Assembly: GCA_001584585.1 (NCBI GenBank)
Contig: LSYV01000099.1
Location: 15,367-28,079, forward strand
Source: Gonium pectorale
Lineage: Eukaryota; Chlorophyta; Chlorophyceae; Chlamydomonadales; Volvocaceae
Length of the DNA stretch: 12,713 bases
Direction: 5' to 3'
The translations under genes were made by a program, and so were the position numbers. Position 1 is the first letter of the stretch. Each line of letters starts with the position of its first letter. Below are positions 1-10,200 of the stretch, piece by piece. The notes beneath the pieces were generated by a model, which was not told the origin of the DNA, did not search any database, and saw nothing but the letters and a program-made list of their open reading frames with translations.

Positions 1-8
1 CTGGTGCC

Positions 9-145
9 GTCACCTCCGCCGCCGCCTCAACCCCCCCCCCCGGGAACTGATGTCGTCACCTCCTCCGCCGCCTCAACCAGCCCCCCCCGAACTGGTTCGT
101 CACCTCCGCCGCCGCCTCAACCAGCCCCCTCTCCCAAACCGGCAC
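9..145 (+). repeat. Proline-coding minisatellite (SPPPPPQP), possible tail of an upstream cell-wall-type protein
   Basis: Three copies of a GTCACCTCC-G-CCGCCTCAACC unit start at 9, 55 and 99. Read in one frame, copies 1 and 3 give S-P-P-P-P-P-Q-P, as in hydroxyproline-rich pherophorin or extensin linkers. Copy 2 is shifted by one base because the spacings are 46 and 44. The frame stays open to 585, but nothing after about residue 60 resembles a known domain. It may be an exon end, a decayed copy or non-coding repeat. Confidence 0.4.
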
Positions 146-912
146 CGGCACCTCTGCCGCCGCCTCATCAAGCAGTCCCCTGTGTCAAAGCCATTTGTGG
201 GGAGTTTTGTGTGTGCGCACTCACACAGCAGTCATTAGTGATCCTGGCAGTGTTGTTACCGTTTGGAGCCCAACGAGGCAAGCTCCATGCGCATGCCCCT
301 TCACTCCCCTCCTCTGTCCCCGCTTTCGTCCCGGTGTCCCCAGGGCGGGGTTGTGTCAGTCGGTGCATGCCGCCCGGTCGGGTGAAACCCAGCACAGTAC
401 GTCTGGTCATTTGGCGCTCCCATTGTGCGTTTGGGTGTTCTGGAGACATTGCTGGCGAAGCCACGGGCGAAGCTGCAGTTTCCCGCAGCGACATCTCCGC
501 CCCATACCGCAGACATTGCGCAGGCCGTCTCAGGCAGCCATACTTAAAGTACAGTGTTCTTCCAGGAACTGTAGACGGTTCCTGAGCGGTGATTCCGGCG
601 GGTATGGGGAACAGATATCGCTGCAGGAAGCTGCAAACACGGCAGCTAGGTCTCCAGGACAGCCACAAACGCGCTGGCATGCGCCACAGCGCCAAACCGC
701 GCTGCAAGGGGAAGGTACGGCACTTCTTTGAATAGAGAATTAGCCTCGCACTTCTCCAACGGAGATGGCATTCAATTGGAACCTGCCATAATACCTGCCC
801 TGTGGTTAGGTATGCTACTTCGGCAACACCGACTATGTTTCTTAGCAGCGACGCACGCCAAGTAATTGACGCGTCTTTCTTGTCAGAACACTGAGATTTC
901 TCTCATTATTCA
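146..912 (+). other. 5' flank of the TIR-ankyrin gene, no gene recognised
   Basis: Open frames of 60 to 190 codons exist on both strands but share no family motif and overlap one another. Promoter and transcription start must lie here or to the left; I see no convincing TATA box. The in-frame TGA at 892-894 and the ATTCAATGGG context at 913 mark the coding start. Confidence 0.6.
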
Positions 913-1283
913 ATGGGTAACGCAGCTTCAAAGTCATTCCTGTGCTCGAATGATCGCTCCGCCGACGCTGCGGCGCCGCAGCCTCAGGCGACTGCTTCAC
1001 AATCAAGTGCCATCCAGGCTCGCAGCCTAGCTCCCTCGCAAGAAGCAGAAGAAGAGCTGGACGACGTGGAGTCGCAAATCATGCTCAGCTACCGAATCGC
1101 CGACACGGGCGCAAAGGAGTTGGGAGGCGACGGCACTGTTATGGCCATGAAGGCGTTCCTGCAGTCCCAGGGCTACACGGTCTTCGTGGGGGAGAGCTCT
1201 CTGCAGGGCGGCCAAAAATGGAGCCAGCGCATTCAGGACGCCGTTGTAAACTGCAAGGCATTTATCGCCCTATGCTCACCCAC
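913..1283 (+). CDS. Exon 1: myristoylation signal and first half of the TIR domain
   Basis: This exon encodes residues 1-123 and two bases of codon 124 (Thr). Residues 1-11 carry the Gly2/Ser6/Lys7 acylation context and Cys11. Residues 12-53 are Ala/Ser/Gln-rich and then acidic (EAEEELDD), probably a flexible stalk. The TIR fold starts at about residue 54: strand A is IMLSYR (56-61), helix A about 72-84, strand B YTVFVGE (88-94), the BB-loop LQGGQKW (97-103), helix B to about 112, and strand C KAFIALC (115-121) leading into S-P-T. The donor is CAC|GTAAAT. Unspliced reading hits TAA at 1285-1287, so the domain cannot be completed without removing intron 1. The split codon joins A-C to the C at 1798 and restores Thr, which supports this boundary strongly. 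Confidence 0.88.
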
Positions 1284-4200
1284 GTAAATACTGGGAATTG
1301 AGGGTGGGGGGGTTGTGGGCGTGTGCCGAGGACTCTACTTGTTAGTGTGTGGGTGTGTGTGTGTGTGGTGGGGGGGTCTGCAATGCTGAGTTCAGGAGTG
1401 CCAATGTTACCCCCCCCCCAGCATTAAACCCCTACCGCCCCCTACCACCCTGGCCGCCCCCTCCCCCGCCCCATCTTCCCCTTCTCTGCCCCATGAGCTT
1501 CCACGCCATCCACTGCTTATTGCCACTGGGTTTCAGTCCCTGCCTGGCCCCAACTTCGGCCCACCCTATCCTATCCCCATCCACACGGGCCTCCTTGCCT
1601 GCCGCCATCCATTCTGGCAAACACCCCGCCCAGGACCAGGTGCTCCCATAAGTGTCAATGACGTCGATTATTTTTCTTTTTTAAGATCGTGCATGTGGAC
1701 AGACTCTCAGCACAGCACTTTACATACATCAAGTACAGCGTTTAGGTGCCTCCTAAAGCTACCCACATCCCCCCTTATTCGCATCCTTTTCAACCAGCTA
1801 TGGTGCCACGGAGTGGACGTTTCGTGAGTTCCAGCTGGCAGACAACGAGAAGAAGCCCATCCTGCCCGTGTGGCACAGCGGGCCCTACCCGCCGCCCAGG
1901 CTCAAGATCTTCCTCAGCGGCATGCAGCGGGTGCCACAGGGCAACAAGCCCCTGGTGGAGAGTGACTTTGGGGACAGCATGCAGCAGGTGCTGGCCTGCC
2001 TGCGCCGCATGGGCTGCCTGCCCTTAAGCCAGCTGCCTGCTGCACCACCATCCAGGAAGTTGTCCCAGCAGCAGCAGGAAGGGGTGGCAGGAACCCCCAA
2101 ACTGCAGGAAGTGCAGCAGAGCAGGGCTGTGGTCCAGGCGGACGCTTCCAAGGCTAATGGAACACTGAGGAGTCCCCAGCAGCAAGGAGCGGCAGCTTCA
2201 CCATCTGGCCAGTCACTCCAGAAGCAGGCAGAAGGAGCAGCAGGTCCGCCCAAGCAGCAGGTCTCTAAGCAGCCTGGAGCAGCACCAACGGCAGTTGGGC
2301 CCCGCATGGGCAAACCCACAACTCATTCCATGGTTCAGGCAGGACAGGGGCTGGCAGCAGGAGGGCCCCCCAAGCCGGCACCTGCCACACCATCCCAGCA
2401 GCAAGTGGGGGGTTCATCGGTAGGGTCATTGGCAGGGGCAGGAACCCCACGTGCTGCACCTGTGGCGCCATCCCAGCAGCAGGCAGGGGGATCATTGGCA
2501 GCGGCAGGAACCCCACGTGCTGCACCTGTGGCGCCATCCCAGCAGCAGGCAGGGGGATCATTGGCAGCGGCAGGAACCCCACGTGCTGCACCCAACACGA
2601 CCACCCGGCAGCAGCAGGCACAGGGTGCGGTGGCTGCTCAAGGTAGCCCCAAGGCGACAGTGCAGGTGAGCCTACCCCTGCAGCAGCCAGCAGTGGGGGC
2701 GGTTGTGGCAGCTTCCAGCGTACCTTTGTCCAGCCTCCAAAATGTAATGCTTTCGGTATGTGTGTGGGTAATGCATCATCAGGCTATATACAATTGGGCC
2801 AATGTTTAGGGCCCCTAATTGCTCCATTCAGGCAGGGAGCACCCCCCAGATTCTGCTACTACTGAATGGTTTCTTCGTTTTAGGTTTTAGTCCGTTGCTT
2901 TCTTTGTTTGTCGCCTTATATGCAGGTATATGACGGTGCTGATTAAGAATGCTGATAAGCCCATACAGCTTACATTGTTGACAACCCATCCATCCAAAAC
3001 GCAGTTTGAGGGGCTCTGCAGGGCGTGCTTTGCGGGCGACCTGCTCACAGTGCAGCAGGTGCTGGCGGCCACAAGGAACGTCAAGGCCATTGCCAACCAG
3101 GCCAGAGAGGTATGCTGCCCAGCCAGTCTGCCTATACAGAACTACATGTAAAGAGCTGTTCTGACAGGAAAGGTGCCGCAGCTAGATAACATGCTGCCCT
3201 GTAATCCCAGCTGGCACACCCGCCACCTGGAAGCAAGGGTCAAGACGATTTTGCATGGTGCCCCAATGCTTCCCAAGCTAGATGAGCTTTGCCTGTACCG
3301 GGTTGTGGTGTTGTCTTTGTCGTGCATGCAGCAAGCAGGTCAGCACCACCCAACTGTGTTTTCGTTCGATTAATATCTGCAGGATGGCTGGACGCCACTT
3401 CACATCGCCACTTCGAACGGCCACATGAAGGTGGTGCGGGCGCTGCTGCAGGCGGGTGCAAACAAGGAGGCGATCGAGGAGGTGGGCTAAGCTTGTGTCT
3501 GGGTGGGTGCTTTAATGGCGACACACAAGCTTAAGGAGCCCGGCCGCCTGCCAACGGTCCCCTTTTGCCTTCCCTTTGCTATTCACGGCAATTATTGTGT
3601 CCACATGGCTATTGTGTCCACATACACAGTGTGGTGGTGGGCGGTGTACAGGGTTCTGGACTGCCAGAGCCCTCACCACGGTCCACCCCCTTAACCCACG
3701 CCTCGGTGTATGACGGAGCGTAAAATATTACTATTGTCCACACCACAGATGCCTGCCTGGTGGTCCAGTCATTCCAACCGTGGCATGCGTGGGCTTGCTT
3801 GGGCTTGCTTGGGCTTGCTTGCCTTCATTGTCTTTGATAGATAGATACCTTGCATGGGTGACTCTGACGCTCGGTCCTCTCGCTCCCTCTTGCTCTACAG
3901 GATGGCTGGACCCCGCTCTACATCGCCGCCATGAACGGCCACATGGAGGTGGCCGGGGTGCTGCTCAAGGCGGGCGCAAACAAGAACGCATGCGAAAAGG
4001 TTGGTGTCTGGTGGCTGACGCCTACTGCGAGATTGGCTACCAGGCGCAGGGCAGTTGCAGCACACCGTCAGCATAGCATCGCAGTAGGCCATCAAGGAGG
4101 CTGTGTATCCCCATCTCTCTTCACCACATGCACGCTGCATCGCATGCATGATACAACAGCAGGCCATCAAGGAGGCTGTGTATCCTCATCTCTCGTGTAT

Positions 4201-7200
4201 GTGCAAACCACACATGCCCTCTGTGCTTGCATGCCAATGGGGATCGCAAGCACGCTGCTTCAGCAGCTATGTATGCCTGGCCATGTGGGCCTAAACACGG
4301 TTGTGGTTCGTTGGGTCGGGTTGTCAGCGGCACACGGCTGGAGGCCATGAGTGCAAGGCTGCCGCCCTCCGCCCCACAGAAGGACGGCTGGACGCCGCTG
4401 CACGTCGCTGCTCAGTCTGGCCACGTGGAGGTGATTCAGGCGCTCCTGCAGGCGGGCACGAACAAGAACGCTGTTGCAAAGGTAGGATCATGTTAAGCAA
4501 AATGTAGCCAGGACTAGTCTTGCCTGGCCAATGGAGGCCTGGAGGCATAGAGATAATGGAGCATGCTACATGCATGTAGCATTGGGTTGACACATGTCGA
4601 CTGCCTGTGTGTGAACGTACGTGCTGGGAAGTGTTCCCCATGCGTGTCACCAATCATTGGATGGATTGCCACTTGCAGGCGGCTGGCTGGGCGCCCCTCC
4701 ACATTGCCGCCCAGCACGGCCAAGTGCAGGCGGTTCAGGTGCTGGTGCAGGCGGGCGCCAACAAGGACCTGGCAGACAAGGTGCGCTCGTGTATGGATGT
4801 TTTGATCTTGTCAGATGCGCGCGTACGAGTCAAAAGGGTGCTGCCGCCTCCTAATCACAGACATGGAACTTGAGTACAGTACACAGCAGTCAACATAACT
4901 GTATCGATAATCCTCTGACCAACCGGCGTCCTATCCGCAGGCTGGTTGCACGCCGCTCCATATCGCTGTTCAGACCAATCACGTTGAGGTGGTTGAAGCA
5001 CTGCTACAGGAGGGAGCAAACATGAGGACAGTAAACAAGGTGGGTGCATACCTGACAACTCTCTCAGCCGGCTGCACGTATGGAGCACCCGGCACTGAAT
5101 GAACGTCATTATTGTGTCAAGTTTTGGCTTGGCATATGCATGGTTGTAATACGGTTCACGGAACCGCCTTTAATTTACGTAGCTTTAGCTGAAGGCCCTA
5201 CAACCGGATGCTGCACTAAATGGGCCTTGGTTGGCTGCGTCTTGCTTTGCTACGTGGGGGCGGGGGCTGGTTTCTTCATCATAATGTTTCTGCTTAGTGG
5301 TGTTAACGGATCTGCCTGCTGGTGACTGCATGCGCATCTTGTTCTCTTGAGGACGCTCTGCTGCTGCCTCCGTCGCTTCCTCGGTTCATCGCATACAGGC
5401 TGGCTTTATGCCACTCCACCTGGCCGCTCAGAGCGGCAGCGTGGAGGCGGTAGGGGCACTGCTGCAGGCGGGCGCCAATGTAGAAGCCCTGGGAGAAGTG
5501 AGCAGGGTGTGTTTTGCTGCATGTGTATGTGCCAACGTGGCCATGATACTTGCAGCTAATTGGCTACGTTGAGCGGAACTTGATGCTGTTTAGTGCCTGG
5601 CTGTATGCCAATAATCGATAACAGCATACATGGATAAACGGATACTATTTGGCAGTTGGCCCATGGCCCCCCAGCTTTGGCGGACGTACTAAACCAGTAA
5701 CCGATACGATGACCAATAATACCAAGCAAATGGTCGTCTACTGCGACTGCCCGGGTGTTTATTGTTTTCAGGGTGGCCGGACCCCCCTGCATGTCGCCGC
5801 TGCGTGCGGGCACGTGGAGGTGGTGGGGAAGCTGCTGCACGCGGGCGCCAACAAGGAGGCAAAAGAGCAGGTGCGTGCTTGCTGGCTGGCTGCCTGCCCA
5901 TTATTTGAAGCCCATGCATCGGTCCCACACATGCATCTCTCTCGACCGCTGAGTCCCATGCACTCATGTCCGTCCAGCTAGCACAGCTAGTGCAGCTAGC
6001 CTTACCATCCAGCTGAATTCGAAGCAAGCTACTGACTGACTGGATGGATGCTGCAGCTCCACTTCATACTATGTGATTACGAGCACCATGAGCATATCTT
6101 TATAACCCACCTCCACGAGATAAAGGGTGATGGCGCAAAATTTCCTGTCCAGAAGCAACTCGCCCCATGCCCCACGCCCCATGCTCGTCCCGCTGCTTGT
6201 TGCTCGTCTCTACAGGGTCGCCGGACGCCACTCCACATCGCCGCCCTTGAGGGCAAGGCAGAGGTGGTCCGGGCGCTGCTGCAGGCGGGCGCACACAAGG
6301 AGGCCGAATCAAAGGTGGGGTTCAAATAGCAGGCTGGCTAGGGCTATTCTGGTAAGTGCATTTTTAGGTATGGTGCGACTCCATATACATGGGGTGCGTC
6401 GGCTTGCTTCAATGTACTAATTCATGCCTGCCCACGCACCTGCCACAACATGTGGTTCGGCGCCATCCTGGACGGTATCGGCGGGAATAAAGCCGGGAGC
6501 GATGTGTACAACAGTAACGGTATTCAAATAAGAGGTCAACACCTACACCACCACGTACGCTAACCACATGCCACCTCACTCTTTTCCGCATGCTAATCAC
6601 GTGCAGCGGCCTCGCTCTGTTCCGTTACGAATTTATGATCATGTCATTTTCATGTCAAATATGATATCAATATAGCATTGAAATCGCTAAATCTCTTAAG
6701 CAAATGATGTAATTCAGAGCATGCCTGGTGTGGCTGGGTAGGGTCGGTACGCTCAGATGTGTGCATTGCAAACCACTCATGAGGTTATAGGAGTTATGAG
6801 CTGCGTTATTTGACAAGTAAGCAGGACAGACGTCCACTGAAACTTCTTTGCATTAGTCATGTGCAAAGCAGCTAGCAAGCCACGTACTGGATGTCGAGGG
6901 CCTGGGATCCCCGTGGTGTAATCGTGTGGAATGTGAGTAGATGCCGGCGGTCATCTATATATCTAGTGAAGGTACGCCGTTTGGCTCTGTGACAGAATTT
7001 AACACGCCTTCATTCCCTTGAACAGCTCACTGTGCTAATCAAGCGTTGCAGTGACAACGAATACGGAGCGGAAGTATTGGACTGGAATGTTCTTTGCTTC
7101 ATGCCACATTGGCTTCGTTTGCTTCGCTGCGCTGCACTGCCATGCCACAGGGTGGCTGGACGCCCCTCCACATCGCCGCTCGGCACGGCCAGGTGGAGGT

Positions 7201-10200
7201 GCTTCAGGCGCTGCTGCAGGCGGGCGCCAACAAGGAGGCGGCAGATGAGCAGGTGGGCATGCTTGCTAACTAGCCGCTGATCTGAGCCACAGCGGCTCGT
7301 TTTAGGAAACAACCAACAACGAGAGTGGCTATCTATGGCACCTGAGAACAAACATCCTCTAAGAAATGGTGCATGGACTACTGCCACTAGCTCCTCGTCG
7401 CACGAATACAACAAATGTGTAGATTTAAACGCGGATCAGTGTTTTGAAAGGCAACACTGAAATACCTATCCGGTAACGAGCCATGCCAGCCAACCTCTTC
7501 AGAACTTGCAAAAGGTTTGTCATGATGATTGTAAGTTTTTGACCCAATCAAACGTATCTCCCATATCAACCCGCCTCTTCATCGCTTGCAATGGTTTGCC
7601 GTTATGATTGTTTGTAACCCCATCCAGCACAACCCTAGTCACCAGAGACCAAGCGCCCTTGGTTCCCTGGGGGCCCACCCACGGGTCATCCCCCCCTCTC
7701 CACAGGATGACTCCACGCCACTTCACGTCGCTGCTCGTGGGGGCAAGCTGGATGCGGTTCGGGCGCTGCTGCAGGCGGGCGCCAACAAGGAGGCCGCTAC
7801 AAAGGTAGTACGTTTATAGTTGTTAATAATGTATGGCCTACCTATTGGGACTACCTATTGCGCCTATGCTGTCGGTGACAGCATAGGCGCACGCCATCGT
7901 CGTACATGTACAGTACATCATATCATGGCATACATGTCGCCTTTACTCTCAAATGGGTCTGCAAAGATCGTTAGTTAAAAGAGACCAGTGTTGGTTGGTT
8001 AGTCAGAGTGGAATGCTGGTCGCGCTCCATATGTACATGTATGTATTAAATCTAGCCACCCCTTTCCTCGCCTGATCGCTCGTAGGACGCATCAACGCCC
8101 CTGCACGTCGCCGCTCGGTCTGGCCACATTGAGGTTGTTCAAGCGCTTCTGCAGGCGGGCGCGAACAGGGCGGCGGCAGACGAGGTGCGCCAGCAGGGCA
8201 GAGGAGGCGGTGCTGTGGGAGTTGCAAAGCACTTCACCAGGTTACCGGGTAGCGTAGAATGCGAGTGCACTTAATTGCGCCGCCACGCTGGATGACTGTG
8301 CGTCGGCAGTTAGTAATTGGTTGTGGACAGATGAAATGGGCAGAAAGGTTGACAGGAAGAGAGCACACAGCGGAATGTGTGGTCGCCATGCATGTCGCCA
8401 TGGAGTGATACATGGATGCAAGCTAGCTTAATCAACATACCCCTACTTACTTCTGGAAAGCAACATGTGTCGATGATCTAGCCAGTATTACGTTGCTATT
8501 TCAAAGGCATCACGAGCGAACATGAGCTGGAACTTCCAGCAACACCCACTGCTGTACTGCCGGCATGCGCAGCTCTCTGCTCACTCCGACATTAACCCCC
8601 TAAGCGCACTACTGACGCCAACGTGCTTGATTTGTTGTTCGCAGATTGGCTGGACCCCTGTGTACGCTGCCGCTAGACATGGTCGGGTGGAGGTGTTCCG
8701 GGCGCTGCTGCAGGCGGGCGCGGACATGGAGGTGGGTCCCTCACCCGGTAATGTGCTGGACGTCAACTACTTCAGTAGCCAGCTATAAGAGTTTGATATA
8801 TGGCCTTTGGCGGGTCAAAGCCCTTCCTGTAGTCCACTTGTTTGTCCACACCCTTGTTTGTTCGATGGCACACTATTCCCAGGGTCCGAATGAAACGGGC
8901 TGGGTAATAACATATATCCTGCTCCTACTCACCAATCTCACGGCTAGCATGCAAAAACGCTATGACTAGGAGGGCGTGTTAAGTCTTTGTCATGCTGAAA
9001 TCGTCCAGGCCTCCTCGTTTATTGCAGTACGGCTGGGCACCTCTGCACGTCGCTGCTGCAAGCGGCCAGGTCGGGGAGGTCCGGGCGCTGCTGCAGGCGA
9101 GGGTGTGCAATGTGGAGGCGGCGGACAAGGTGGGTTTCAACAATGAGTGAAAAGACCGTCCATGCGATGACGAGCATCCCTAATCTAGCTAGTGTCCTGT
9201 GTGTAGGCCTCCTCGGCTGGTGTCACTAGTACCCTTGACCTCCATCCCCCCAATCCCGCGCATTGAATTCGATTGATTCCAGGACGGCGCGACGCCTCTG
9301 CATTTCGCGGCTGCTTGCGGCATTGCGGAGATGGTTGCGGCGCTGCTGCGGGTGGGCGCCAACAAGGAGGCGGCTAACAAGGTGCGCCCGGACGGCAGCG
9401 GTCATGTTGTGGGTGGGAACGAGGTGTTGGTCGTCTTCTGGCAGCAGTTGATGTTTTAGATGGCCATAACGAAAGGTGGTGACGCTGGGGTTGAATTTAT
9501 GGGTTTATTATTACATTCCACCATGTATTCTAACGCCGTCGTCGGGTGAAGCGGGAATGGTATGCAGTTTGCTAATGTATGTTTCTTCGAGGGGGGGGGG
9601 CAGTGTGAATGGTTATTGGAACAGGCCGAGCGTGCGGGAGGAGGAGGGCTTACTTGCTGCTGGCAGACTGGAGCTGCTGCAGCGCACTGCAACCGCCACT
9701 GCTGGTCACCAACCACCAACCAACGCTTCACCCACCCTCGGGCTGCCTGTGTCGTTCATGATTGCAGAAGGGCCGTACGCCTCTGTACATTGCTGCCTAC
9801 AATGGACACGTGGAGGTCGTTGCGGCGCTTCTGACGGCGGGCGCCAACAAGGATGCGGCAGGGGAGGTGCGCCCGGGCGGCGGAACCAGTGTTTTCAGTT
9901 GGAGCGAGGTTTCAGTCGTCTGGCAGCAGCGGTTCGGGGATCCAGCCCGCTAGGTCGCCTTGGTGGGCTGCTGCTTATCATATGAAGGAGGGGGGAGCCG
10001 TGGCTCAGCCATCGCCGTATATCTGTCGCTCGGGGGGGGGGGTGCTGTCCAAATGCTGTCGTACGCTGGCTGCGTGCATCAGCGCTGTCTGAACAAAATC
10101 TGCCAGCCTTCCCCAAGTATCTTCTCAAGGTAAATATGTTTGTTTTGGGTTGGGGGGTGGCGGTGGATCCTTATCGCACAATGGCGGTATGGGCCGCAGG

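Noticed and set aside
168..707. 179-codon open frame on the minus strand in the 5' flank
   Set aside because: No recognisable domain, overlaps other long frames in GC-rich DNA, no coding pattern or splice context.
1349..1651. 100-codon proline-rich frame in intron 1
   Set aside because: Composition-driven (C-rich tract); removing this segment exactly restores the TIR motif across 1283/1798.
2265..2621. Minus-strand repeat-rich open frames opposite the linker
   Set aside because: Shadows of the 66-bp repeat; the plus frame is continuous with the TIR domain.
6366..6392. Possible decayed ankyrin exon (TTTTTAG then GGTGCGACTCCATAT)
   Set aside because: Only about 20 bases resemble the TPLH region, a base shift is needed, and no LLQAGANK half follows.
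7900..8046. Short palindromes GTACATGTAC and related in intron 13
   Set aside because: Short TACATG-type repeats of low complexity, expected by chance at this length.
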